Source of the DNA: Verrucomicrobiales bacterium
Lineage (GTDB): Bacteria > Verrucomicrobiota > Verrucomicrobiia > Verrucomicrobiales > DEV007
Length of the DNA stretch: 64,000 nt
Direction: 5' to 3'
Assembly (NCBI GenBank): GCA_029212615.1
Contig: JARGPJ010000006.1
Location: forward strand, 186,375-250,374
The notes under the pieces were generated by a model. That model did no database searches. It had not been told where the DNA came from and saw nothing but the letters and a program-made list of their open reading frames with translations. Made by a program: the position numbers and the translations under genes. Shown here one piece after another: positions 9,585-17,834 of this stretch (positions within the stretch are counted from its first letter, which is position 1; every line of letters begins with the position of its first letter).

Positions 9585-10487
9585 ATGAAAACTCCCCTGC
9601 TTCATTTTGGCCTCTCAATCCTCACCGCCTTCTTCTTTACGACCAGTTCATCTGCCGAACCTCTCCTGACCGGGGAAGCGCCAAAGATAAAATCCTATCC
9701 CTACAAAACTTCAGCAAATGTCCCCCGGAAAATGGAAGTCTACTTTCCTCCGGGCCACGACCCGTCCAAATCCAAAGTGCCCGGATTGATTCTCTTTCAT
9801 GGCGGAGGCTGGGCCAAGGGATCATTGGATCAATTCCGCGACGCCTGCGCTTACTTTGCCAGCCGGGGTCTTGTCTGTGCGACGGCGGAATACAGGATGC
9901 TAACGAAGAAGGAAGCAAAGGCCCTCCCCGACGGGGAAACAAGGAAACGGGCCTGCATCATCGACGCCAAAAGCGCGATTCGCTGGTACAAAGAAAACGC
10001 CTCCGAACTCGGAATCGATCCTGAACGCATCATCACCGGCGGCGGTTCCGCCGGCGGACACATTTCCACCCTCGCCACCTTAAACCCGGGGCTTAATGAC
10101 CCCGCTGACCCGAAAGGCTTTGATACAGGCGTGGTCGCCTATCTACTGTTCAATCCGGCCTATTCGGACACAGATGAAAAAGACCCTCAAGTCGATGTCC
10201 TTCGCCATCTCACCCCCTCGATGGCCCCGGCCATCGTTTTCTTTGGCGACGATGACAAATGGAAAGCGGGATTCGACACTGCCTACGCAAAACTGAGAAA
10301 ACTCGGGAACACGTCGATGGAGCTTCACCTTGCGGAAGGGCAGGGACACAGTTTCTTCAACAAAGAACCATGGAAGACAGTCACATTGCTTGCTGCTGAT
10401 CGTTTCCTGATCAAAGAAGGCCTCCTCAGTGGTGAACCGACATTGGACTCTCCTGAAACAGGAGAAGCGCTCCTACATGAAAGTTAA
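9585..10487 (+). CDS. secreted alpha/beta hydrolase, paralogue of the 7733 esterase
   Basis: 300 aa with a signal peptide (about residues 1-24, ending SSSAEP). The oxyanion block LFHGGGWAKGS, nucleophile Ser155 in TGGGSAGGH, Asp224 (GDDDK) and His255 (EGQGHSFFN) form an intact triad. Domain layout is the same as in the esterase at 7733, from which it probably arose by duplication. It starts 35 bp after the dioxygenase, without a clear ribosome-binding site. Likely an esterase acting on acylated carbohydrate or another small ester outside the cytoplasm. Confidence 0.88.
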   Translation: MKTPLLHFGLSILTAFFFTTSSSAEPLLTGEAPKIKSYPYKTSANVPRKMEVYFPPGHDPSKSKVPGLILFHGGGWAKGSLDQFRDACAYFASRGLVCATAEYRMLTKKEAKALPDGETRKRACIIDAKSAIRWYKENASELGIDPERIITGGGSAGGHISTLATLNPGLNDPADPKGFDTGVVAYLLFNPAYSDTDEKDPQVDVLRHLTPSMAPAIVFFGDDDKWKAGFDTAYAKLRKLGNTSMELHLAEGQGHSFFNKEPWKTVTLLAADRFLIKEGLLSGEPTLDSPETGEALLHES

Positions 10488-10637
10488 ATCCTGTTCCCCT
10501 TCTGCACGAAACTGTTAATTATGTCAGAATCGCCGATGTTGGGCCGGCAATACCCGCTTACCTTATCTCATTGAGACAGCGCAAGCTCAACTCCCGTTCG
10601 CCAACAGCCAACCTCTCAACGCCCAACGCTTTCACTC

Positions 10638-12230
10638 ATGACTCTCACCGGAAAACAACTCATCGGCACCACAGAATCAGCCGATTCATCAGAAACCTTC
10701 CAGGGGGTAAACCCCGCGACAGGGAAGCCGCTCGACACCAAATTTCACGAAGCCACCGCTGCCGAGATCGACCGGGCCGCGACGATGGCCGACGAAGTCT
10801 TCGGCACCTTTCGCGATATGCTCGCGGAACGACGGGCTGATTTCCTTGAAGCCATCGTCGAGGAAACGCTCGCGATGGGAGATGAATTTCTGGAGATCGC
10901 CTCCGCCGAGACCGGACATCCCCTCCCCCGTTGCACGATGGAACGCGACCGGGCGGTGAATCAGGCCCGCCTCTTTGCCAATCTCCTGCGTGAAGGTTCC
11001 TGGGTGGATGCCCGGATTGACCTGGGTGACGCTTCACGCACCCCGGCGCCCAAACCGGACGTCCGCAGCCTCCTCCAGCCGATTGGTCCGGTAGCCGTTT
11101 TCGGCGCCAGCAATTTTCCCATCGCTATCTCCGTCCTCGGTGCCGATACCATTTCCGCCCTTGCCTCCGGATGCCCCGTCATTGTGAAAGCTCACCCCGC
11201 CCATCCCGGCACCTGCGAGATGGCCGCCCGGGCGATTCTCAAAGCGGCGGAAAAAATGCGGATGCCCGAAGGAGTCTTCTCTCTCGTTCAGGGAAAAGGA
11301 ATCGAGTCGGGAACCACGCTGGTGCAGCACCCGAAAATCATGGCTGCCGCCTTCACCGGATCGCTCAAAGGAGGGCGCGCTCTCATGGATGTCGCCGCAG
11401 CCCGCCCCCACCCGATCCCTTTTTACGCTGAAATGGGCAGTGTGAATCCAATCTTTATTCTCCCCGGAGCACTGAAAGAAAATCCGGAAACCCTTGCTGA
11501 CGGCTTCGTGAATGCCCTCACCCTGGGCGTGGGGCAGTTCTGCACCAACCCCGGTCTCGCCCTGGGCATTCAATCGGATGAATGGGATCGATTTTCACAA
11601 CTCGTCAGCGAAAGGGTTGCTCAGTACACACCTTCAACAATGCTTCACGCCGGGATCCATGCCGCCTACACTGATGGCATTCTCGCCCGGGCTGACAATG
11701 AGGAACTTCTTCTACTCGGCGAATCCGAAGCAGAAGCCGATCCGAACGCCTGCGAGGCTGCTGCCTACGTCTATGAAACGACGCAACAGGGTTTACTCAA
11801 TGACCCTACCCTGTTGGAAGAACTCTTCGGACCTTCCTCAACTCTCGTGAGTTGCGGCAAACTTACGGACATGGTCGAGATCGCCGAAAAGCTAGAAGGC
11901 AGTCTCAGCATCACCGTGCACGGCACCGAAGCCGACCTCGCCGAGTTTAAGCCGCTCCTCAAGATCCTCCAGCGAAAGGCGGGACGCCTCATTTTCAACG
12001 GGTTTCCCGTCGGCATCGAAGTTTGCCACAGCATGCACCACGGCGGCCCCTTCCCCGCCGCGAGCCACAGCTTTTTCACAAGCATCGGAACCCGCTGCAT
12101 CCAGCGCTTCGTCCGACCGGTTTGTTATCAGAATTGGCCGAACAGCCAGCTCCCTCTCGCCCTTCAGAACGAAAACCCGCGCGGTGTCTGGCGAATGATC
12201 GACGGAGTGATGACGAGGGACGAGGTGTGA
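10638..12230 (+). CDS. NADP+-type aldehyde dehydrogenase (2-oxoglutarate-semialdehyde dehydrogenase-like)
   Basis: 530 aa. The family landmarks are GPVAVFGASNFP, HPAHPGTCEMAA (cofactor binding), AFTGSLKGGRAL, catalytic Glu in FYAEMGSVNP and catalytic Cys in GVGQFCTNPG. The N-terminal arrangement GKQLIGT...FQGVNPATGKPL and the length fit the alpha-ketoglutaric-semialdehyde dehydrogenase subgroup that ends non-phosphorylating pentose, hydroxyproline or glucarate catabolism. It is preceded by a 150-bp gap in which I see no gene, so it may have its own promoter. It could serve the sugar-acid or ester pathway of its neighbours. Confidence 0.92.
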   Translation: MTLTGKQLIGTTESADSSETFQGVNPATGKPLDTKFHEATAAEIDRAATMADEVFGTFRDMLAERRADFLEAIVEETLAMGDEFLEIASAETGHPLPRCTMERDRAVNQARLFANLLREGSWVDARIDLGDASRTPAPKPDVRSLLQPIGPVAVFGASNFPIAISVLGADTISALASGCPVIVKAHPAHPGTCEMAARAILKAAEKMRMPEGVFSLVQGKGIESGTTLVQHPKIMAAAFTGSLKGGRALMDVAAARPHPIPFYAEMGSVNPIFILPGALKENPETLADGFVNALTLGVGQFCTNPGLALGIQSDEWDRFSQLVSERVAQYTPSTMLHAGIHAAYTDGILARADNEELLLLGESEAEADPNACEAAAYVYETTQQGLLNDPTLLEELFGPSSTLVSCGKLTDMVEIAEKLEGSLSITVHGTEADLAEFKPLLKILQRKAGRLIFNGFPVGIEVCHSMHHGGPFPAASHSFFTSIGTRCIQRFVRPVCYQNWPNSQLPLALQNENPRGVWRMIDGVMTRDEV

Positions 12231-12307
12231 AGATTAAATTTCGTTGAAAAAGGTCTCGCACATAGCGCGCTAAGTCAGCTGATTAACTCCTGCAACGCAT
12301 CAACTCC

Positions 12308-12988
12308 ATGAGCCATCCAATGCACCCTTCAGTTCAAGGTGACTTTGAAAATTTCCCAAAGTCCCTACAAGCGGAATTGCCACGTGTGTGGCACAGTGTT
12401 CTACAGCTCAAGCAAGGAATGATAGCTTATCGCTATCTCTTTATGGAGGAGAGATCCCGAACAGAGACAATGGGAGAAAGTCTTGGCGGCGTCCTGGGAT
12501 GGACTCAGGGGCTACTGGAGGAATGGATTATTCTCGCAATTGCCAGAATGCTAGACAAGCCGAACGGCAAAAATAAAAATCTCAATGTTCGACATATTTA
12601 TGATATCGCGATTGATGATCCTTTTTTCGAATCAGATCACGCGAAACTAAAGAATCTTTGGATTAAAACAGAGGCACTTGAGAAGGACTACGCCATCGCA
12701 AAATTTCGAAACAAGACTATCGCTCATACCGATGAAGCCGTTGCACTCGGCAAAGAAATTTTTCCTGAGCCAATTTGGTCACAACTCGATGAAACAGCTA
12801 CGGCAATTGAAGAAATAGTCACACTAATCTGGGAAAAATGCCAGGGCATGAAAACACAAACGGTTATCGACCCCAGAGACATCTGCTGGAAAAGCGAAAA
12901 GACCGTTTATAAGGCCAAAGCATATGACCGCCTTACGGAACAAGGGGTCATCAACGGCGACGAATGGCACCCCATGCCTACGCAATAA
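12308..12988 (+). CDS. HEPN-domain protein, AbiU2-like
   Basis: 226 aa, soluble, mainly helical. Residues 134-140 read RNKTIAH followed by TDE, an R-x5-H motif of HEPN ribonucleases in the form seen in AbiU2-like proteins. HEPN proteins cleave RNA in toxin-antitoxin, abortive-infection and CRISPR settings. No nucleotidyltransferase (MNT) antitoxin or other partner lies next to it. Its bases are clearly richer in A/T than those of the flanking genes, which suggests transfer. Both neighbours are on the same strand but look like metabolic genes. Function as a toxin or defence protein is inference. Confidence 0.6.
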   Translation: MSHPMHPSVQGDFENFPKSLQAELPRVWHSVLQLKQGMIAYRYLFMEERSRTETMGESLGGVLGWTQGLLEEWIILAIARMLDKPNGKNKNLNVRHIYDIAIDDPFFESDHAKLKNLWIKTEALEKDYAIAKFRNKTIAHTDEAVALGKEIFPEPIWSQLDETATAIEEIVTLIWEKCQGMKTQTVIDPRDICWKSEKTVYKAKAYDRLTEQGVINGDEWHPMPTQ

Positions 12989-13029
12989 GGGGCTGGTCTT
13001 TACAGTCCGAAACCGCTTAGGGTATTTTC

Positions 13030-13884
13030 ATGACTCAACGGCGCCAATTTCTCTCAACTTCCGCTCTCGCCCTCGGGGGAGTCACCGTCGCTCCCCACCT
13101 TACTCCCACCACCGAAGCCGCCGAAATGACGGGGATTCTGAAAAAAGGGGTCAAGTTCTCGATGGTGAAGGAGCCGGATCTTTCCATTCTTGATCAATTC
13201 AAAATGCTCAAAGAAGTCGGGTTTCACGGCACTGAGCTGCGAACAGACAACCACACAGACTTCAAAACCTACCGGGAAGCGGTCGATAAATCCGGTTTTC
13301 CCGTTCACGGAATCGTCAATTCTGACAACCCGGACCTCGAAACAGCCGTTAAGTTCGCCAGTGACATGGGCGGGGACTCCGTTCTCTATGTCGCCAAATA
13401 CGACCGGAAACGCCCTCTCATGGAAAGTTGGGATGAAACCATCGCCGTGATTCGCACCGGCCTCGCCGCCGCGGAAAAGCATCAGGTGAAGATTCTCGTC
13501 GAGAATGTCTGGGCCAGCTTTCTCATCAGCGCCCTCGACATGGAGCGCTACGTCGATGAGGTCAATCACCCCTGGTTTGGCGCCTATTTTGACGTCGGGA
13601 ACAACGTCCGCTGGGGGGTTCCCCAGCACTGGATCGAAATTCTGGGAGACCGGATCGGAAAACTCGACATTAAGGAGTGGAACGAAAAAAAACACAGCAG
13701 CGAAGGCCTCCGGCAGGGATTCAGTTCCCCTCTCGGTGAGGGAACCATCGATTGGGCCGCCGTCAGAACCGCACTGCGCGGGATCGGATACAAGGGATGG
13801 GCGACTGCCGAGGTTGGCGGTGGTGATCGCACAAAACTCGCTGAAATCTCCCGGAGAATGGATCAAGTGCTCGGCCTTGTCTAA
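13030..13884 (+). CDS. exported sugar phosphate isomerase/epimerase-like TIM barrel
   Basis: 284 aa with a twin-arginine-like leader (TQRRQFLSTSALALGGVTVAPH), so probably exported folded. The rest is an AP-endonuclease-2/xylose-isomerase-like barrel: VENVW, GAYFDVGNNVRWG and KLDIKEWN supply the usual acidic and His/Asp metal ligands, and LGEGTIDWAAV is the C-terminal landmark of hydroxypyruvate-isomerase-like members. The substrate is unknown; such proteins are abundant in Planctomycetes and Verrucomicrobia sugar catabolism. Confidence 0.88.
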   Translation: MTQRRQFLSTSALALGGVTVAPHLTPTTEAAEMTGILKKGVKFSMVKEPDLSILDQFKMLKEVGFHGTELRTDNHTDFKTYREAVDKSGFPVHGIVNSDNPDLETAVKFASDMGGDSVLYVAKYDRKRPLMESWDETIAVIRTGLAAAEKHQVKILVENVWASFLISALDMERYVDEVNHPWFGAYFDVGNNVRWGVPQHWIEILGDRIGKLDIKEWNEKKHSSEGLRQGFSSPLGEGTIDWAAVRTALRGIGYKGWATAEVGGGDRTKLAEISRRMDQVLGLV

Positions 13885-13987
13885 GTTTTGTATTACGCGA
13901 TTTTCGTCAAATTCCCTTGGCTTATAAGGAAAAGTGGTAGACTCTAACCTTGTTCAGCACCGGTCGTTACGACTCACTTCTGCGTCG

Positions 13988-14037
13988 ATTTCATTGACCT
14001 AAGTCACTGAAATTGCCCGAATCAGGACCTTTCGTCC
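13988..14037 (+). promoter_or_regulatory. structured 5' leader of the RRM-protein gene
   Basis: The 186 bp before the RRM gene hold no gene. Two inverted repeats are visible: 13988-13998 pairs with 14003-14013 (ATTTCATTGAC / GTCACTGAAAT, one mismatch), and GGAC at 14025 pairs with GTCC at 14034. The start codon at 14071 has no Shine-Dalgarno. A leader hairpin in front of an RNA-binding-protein gene could be an autoregulatory or cold-responsive element; this is inference from base pairing only. Confidence 0.35.
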
Positions 14038-14070
14038 GGGCAGCGCTGACGGCCCCTAGCTAGTTATTAA

Positions 14071-14496
14071 ATGAAACTGTATATCGGCAATTTGCCCTAC
14101 GAATCCTCGGAAATTGAACTTCGCGAATTTCTTTCCGATTTTGAGCCCATCGTTGACTTTCATATGCCCCTTGATCGGGACACCGGCCGCCCTCGCGGAT
14201 TTGCATTTGTTACCCTCTCCAGCCGTGAAATCGGTGAAAGCGCTGTCGAAAATCTCGACGGTGTCGACTTCAACGGACGCCCCGTCCGGATCCGTGAAGC
14301 CGAAGACCGCCCCCGTGGAGGCGGCGGAGGCGGAGGCGGTGGCGGTGGTTATGACCGCGGCAATGATCGCGGCGGCGGTGGGGGTGGGGGTTACGACCGT
14401 GGTAATGATCGCGGCGGTGGTGGCTATGATCGTGACCGACGTGGTGGCGGACGCCGTGATGACCGTGGCGGTGGAAAACGACATCGCAGCCTTTAA
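14071..14496 (+). CDS. RNA-binding protein with RRM domain and glycine-rich RGG-like tail
   Basis: 141 aa. Residues 1-80 form one RRM: KLYIGNLPYESSE is RNP2 and PRGFAFVTLSS is RNP1, with the aromatic residues needed for RNA stacking. The remaining 60 residues are Gly/Arg/Asp-rich repeats of the type GGYDRGNDRGGG, encoded by near-repeated GGCGGT-rich DNA. The layout is that of bacterial and cyanobacterial Rbp proteins, implicated in cold adaptation and mRNA binding or localisation. It has a long structured leader and stands alone. Confidence 0.93.
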   Translation: MKLYIGNLPYESSEIELREFLSDFEPIVDFHMPLDRDTGRPRGFAFVTLSSREIGESAVENLDGVDFNGRPVRIREAEDRPRGGGGGGGGGGGYDRGNDRGGGGGGGYDRGNDRGGGGYDRDRRGGGRRDDRGGGKRHRSL

Positions 14497-14625
14497 TTTT
14501 TTAGAGTTCCCTATTCTTGGGAGCTCCTATTTCGCCTTCAATTGGCGCTCAGGATGAGTTCTGCACAAAAAATGCGTAGCAAATCATCTTTCATCTTGGA
14601 CTATAAAGTCTAACCAAAACATATC

Positions 14626-15747
14626 ATGTTCTCTAATATTCCGTTCAATCGAGTAAACTGGTTCACCAGTGGATTCCTCATTGTTACCTTTTTGACAGCA
14701 GTGATTGGGACTCCCCTCTACTTCTATCACTTCGGATTCGACCCTTTTCTGATCGTTCTCTTCGTTGCCTACTTCATCGCAACCGGCATGAGCATCACGC
14801 TCGGGTATCACCGCCTTTTCGCTCACAAAGCATTCAAGGCGAGCAAATCAGTAAAACTGTTCACCCTTATCTTCGGTGCCGCTGCATTTGAAGATTCCGC
14901 CCTCGACTGGGCCTCGGATCACCGACAGCACCATAAGCACGTTGACCACGAGGATGATGATCCCTATGCCATCTCAAAAGGCTTTTTCTGGGCCCACATG
15001 GGTTGGATCTTCTTTAAGCTTTACCCTCGCGAGCTTGCCAACGTGAACGATCTCAGAAAAGATCCTCTCGTGATGTGGCAGCACAAGCATCACCAGATCA
15101 TTGGAGTCCTCGCCGGCATCGTGGCGCCGGCGCTTATTGGCGCAGCTTTCAACGGCTGGGTTGGTCTCCTTGGAGGCTTCCTCATTGGCGGTATCGCCCG
15201 CCTTGTGGCCGTGCAGCACTGCACTTTTCTCATCAACTCGCTCTGCCACACGATCGGTAACCGTCCCTACGATTCAGGCACAAGCGCCCGTGACAGCTGG
15301 CTCATGGCCATCTTCACCTTTGGTGAGGGCTACCACAATTATCACCACTCATTCCAGCACGACTACCGCAACGGGGTGAAGGACTGGCAGTGGGATCCCA
15401 CCAAGTGGGCAATCTGGACGCTTAGCAAACTCGGTCTCGCCGAAGACCTCCGCCGTGTTCCCGAGGAAAAAATCGTCCTTGCTGAGCTTCGCGAGACACA
15501 GCGCCTTGCCGAAGAACAGCTCGTAAAAACGAAGCAGTGGAACATCAGCTGCCCGGACTACAAAGCCGCGATGCGAACCCTCTCCGAAATGACTGAAAAA
15601 CTCGGCGAAGGCTACTCCGAAATTGAAACGGCCGTATCCGACCGCGTCGATCTCTCCCGGGAAAAGATTTCCTACTGGCGCGAACAGGCCGCCAACACGG
15701 TTGAGCAGCTTTCCATCATGGATCGCCTGCAGCCGGCCATGGCGTAA
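14626..15747 (+). CDS. membrane fatty acid (acyl-CoA/acyl-lipid) desaturase
   Basis: 373 aa with four hydrophobic helices. The three histidine boxes of di-iron desaturases are present: HRLFAH, HRQHHKHVD and HNYHH. The order and spacing fit delta-9 stearoyl-type desaturases. The C-terminal ~110 residues are a charged helical extension (EEKIVLAELRETQRLAEEQL...) beyond the catalytic domain and of unknown role. It introduces double bonds into membrane acyl chains. A strong terminator follows at 15780. Confidence 0.92.
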   Translation: MFSNIPFNRVNWFTSGFLIVTFLTAVIGTPLYFYHFGFDPFLIVLFVAYFIATGMSITLGYHRLFAHKAFKASKSVKLFTLIFGAAAFEDSALDWASDHRQHHKHVDHEDDDPYAISKGFFWAHMGWIFFKLYPRELANVNDLRKDPLVMWQHKHHQIIGVLAGIVAPALIGAAFNGWVGLLGGFLIGGIARLVAVQHCTFLINSLCHTIGNRPYDSGTSARDSWLMAIFTFGEGYHNYHHSFQHDYRNGVKDWQWDPTKWAIWTLSKLGLAEDLRRVPEEKIVLAELRETQRLAEEQLVKTKQWNISCPDYKAAMRTLSEMTEKLGEGYSEIETAVSDRVDLSREKISYWREQAANTVEQLSIMDRLQPAMA

Positions 15748-15779
15748 AGACCTACCAGTCTCTACAGTCAAATTTTACG

Positions 15780-15810
15780 ACGGGGCTTTTCGGAGCCCCG
15801 TTTTTGTTTT
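15780..15810 (+). terminator. rho-independent terminator after the desaturase gene
   Basis: ACGGGGCT (15780-15787) pairs perfectly with AGCCCCGT (15794-15801) around a 6-nt loop, followed by TTTTTGTTTT. It lies 33 bp after the desaturase stop. Confidence 0.92.
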
Positions 15811-15886
15811 CATCCGGAATTTACTCTTGTCGCGTCCGACGGACCCTGCGAAAGTCACGCCACTAAAACCTCACTAATCACTTTCC

Positions 15887-16906
15887 ATGGCAGAAACAAT
15901 CACGCTCAAAACGGATGTCGAACTCGGTATCGTGCCGACCCATATCAAATTCGTCGGAGGACTCGTTCCCGACGATGACGGTCGCCTCCCCCGTGGTGAT
16001 GATGGAGCCCTTCTCATTGTCACCGAGATGGCAAAACTGACTGCCGCCTCTCCCGTCAAAATTCAAAGCGCTCAGATCACGATCTTCCCGGGGGTTGATG
16101 CCGGTGACACCGATGACCTCATGAAGGGCCTCGCTGCTCTCGACCTCAAGGTTCACCTCATCATGATGGTCGGAGGAGCCGACCCGATGAACCCTGCAGA
16201 TGAGGATGCCATCGTTGAAATGCTCGTTGCCGGTATCGAAGTCGCCAAGAAATATGATATCACCCAGGTTGCCTCGACCTCGATTGAGGCCTGGATGCAG
16301 CCGGGAGCAACTCCTAAAACAGGTGCTGATTTTGAAGCCGCGGTCGCGCAGAATGTCTCTGCTCACTGCCGCGCTTATCGTGAAGCAGACATCGCCAACA
16401 GCTGCATTGAAAGCTGGCACATCGAGTTTCTCCGTGGCGGGGAATTTCAGACCTTTACGGACATCGCCAAATGCTGGGAATTCGTCAAAGCGGCCAACGC
16501 GGAACTTGGCACAAAGTTTTTCAAGATCATGGTCGATGCCGCTCACTGCGGAAATTCCACTCTCTCAATCCCTGAGAACGAAGCGCTTGTTGCTCAAATC
16601 GCAGAATCTGACGAAATGGGAATGTTCCACGCCTCAGCCAAGACCACTCGCGGCTGCCTCAGCACAGACGACGGATGGATCGGGGCGCTCATGGCGGCGG
16701 CAGCAAAGACAGGAAAACTTGAGTATGTTTTCGTCGAACTCTTCCATCATGAAGACCCCGCGCTTGAAGGACTCCGCAACCTCGACCCCGGCCACGGCAT
16801 CGACACGACCGATGGACGGACCTACAGTGAAGCAGTCCTTGACGGCGTCGAATGGGTTGCGCGACGACTCAACAACCTCGTCGCCCGCGGCCTCCTGAAA
16901 AACTGA
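15887..16906 (+). CDS. TIM-barrel protein, xylose-isomerase-like
   Basis: 339 aa, no signal peptide. Alternating beta strands and helices with acidic/His clusters at strand ends (TSIEAW, NSCIESWHIEF, KIMVDAAHCGN, FHASAKTTRG, VFVELFHHED) point to a metal-dependent sugar isomerase/epimerase-like barrel. I do not recognise a more specific family, and no catalytic assignment is safe. It sits directly upstream (22 bp) of a BASS-type transporter on the same strand, so the pair may take up and convert an organic acid or sugar derivative (inference). Confidence 0.7.
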   Translation: MAETITLKTDVELGIVPTHIKFVGGLVPDDDGRLPRGDDGALLIVTEMAKLTAASPVKIQSAQITIFPGVDAGDTDDLMKGLAALDLKVHLIMMVGGADPMNPADEDAIVEMLVAGIEVAKKYDITQVASTSIEAWMQPGATPKTGADFEAAVAQNVSAHCRAYREADIANSCIESWHIEFLRGGEFQTFTDIAKCWEFVKAANAELGTKFFKIMVDAAHCGNSTLSIPENEALVAQIAESDEMGMFHASAKTTRGCLSTDDGWIGALMAAAAKTGKLEYVFVELFHHEDPALEGLRNLDPGHGIDTTDGRTYSEAVLDGVEWVARRLNNLVARGLLKN

Positions 16907-16928
16907 AGCCCCCGGCTCACGTGGACTT

Positions 16929-17792
16929 ATGATCGTCAGTGTCGCCCTCCCGCTGATTCTGGCGTTCATCATGTTCTCTCTGGGCCTCGGCCTCAGGGTG
17001 AATGACTTCACCCGCGTCGCGAAGTTTCCGAAAGCTTTCGGAACCGGGTTGGTCAATCAGCTGATCTTCCTGCCGCTCATCGCTTTCGGGATTGCGAGCC
17101 TGCTCGTCAAATCCCCTGAAATGGCGGTTGGCGTCATGATCCTTGCTTTTTGCCCCGGCGGGGTGACCTCGAATGTGCTCACCCGTCTCGCCGGTGGCAA
17201 CACTCCTCTTTCGATTTCCCTCACCGCGGTGACGAGCCTTGTTTCGATCATCTCGGTCCCGGTTCTTGTTGCTGTTGCGGTGCGGCACTTCCTTGGCAAT
17301 GATGCACCGGAAGTCGATGTTGCAGGGTTGGGGATCAAAATGTTCCTCCTCACTGCCGTTCCCGTGTTTCTCGGTATGTGGCTGACCACTGCGAGGCCGG
17401 GCCTTGCCTCTAAGATTTCCGGCACCGTATCGAGAATAGCGCTCGCCCTCTTCGTCTTCATCATTCTCGCCGCGATCGCAAAAAACAGCGTCGTCTTTTT
17501 CGGCAATCTCCCGACACTGGGCCCGGCATTGATTCTGTTAAATGTCATCATGCTGGCCCTCGGCCTTCTCAGCAGCCGCCTCGCCCGGCTCGACTACAAG
17601 GAAGGCACCTCCATCTCCCTGGAATCAGGCGTGCAGAACGGAACTCTCGGGATAGCGGTCGGCGCGATGATTGCAGTCGGCGCAACGGAGAGCCTCCCGC
17701 CGGTCACAGTGCCGTCAGCCGTTTACGGGATCACCATGTATTTCGTTTCAATCCCCTTCGTGCTCTGGAGACGCAACGCAAAAAAGACCTGA
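16929..17792 (+). CDS. bile acid:sodium symporter family (BASS) transporter
   Basis: 287 aa with eight to nine hydrophobic segments. FCPGGVTSNVLTRLAGGNTPLSI and ESGVQNGTLGIAVG are the two crossover motifs that bind sodium in the BASS/SBF family. Bacterial members import bile-acid-like compounds, pyruvate, pantoate or other organic anions; the substrate here is unknown. It lies 22 bp downstream of a TIM-barrel gene and is probably co-transcribed with it. Confidence 0.9.
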   Translation: MIVSVALPLILAFIMFSLGLGLRVNDFTRVAKFPKAFGTGLVNQLIFLPLIAFGIASLLVKSPEMAVGVMILAFCPGGVTSNVLTRLAGGNTPLSISLTAVTSLVSIISVPVLVAVAVRHFLGNDAPEVDVAGLGIKMFLLTAVPVFLGMWLTTARPGLASKISGTVSRIALALFVFIILAAIAKNSVVFFGNLPTLGPALILLNVIMLALGLLSSRLARLDYKEGTSISLESGVQNGTLGIAVGAMIAVGATESLPPVTVPSAVYGITMYFVSIPFVLWRRNAKKT

Positions 17793-17834
17793 TCCCGCTG
17801 GATTCTGATCACCGTTTTCTGTCAGGCTGTCGGC

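Noticed and set aside
10488..10637. Possible small gene or RNA in the gap before the aldehyde dehydrogenase
   Set aside because: No frame with a start signal, no convincing hairpin and no tRNA-like pattern was seen.
13054..13866. Minus-strand frame of 270 codons opposite the TIM-barrel gene at 13030
   Set aside because: Shadow of a well-supported gene with a Tat-like leader on the plus strand.
14503..14527. Hairpin GAGTTCCC/GGGAGCTC after the RRM gene as a terminator
   Set aside because: The stem has a G-U pair and no run of T follows, so it does not meet the standard used for the other terminators.
14056..14557. Ala/Thr/Val-rich frames on both strands over the RRM gene
   Set aside because: They are alternative readings of the GGCGGT repeats that encode the glycine-rich tail.
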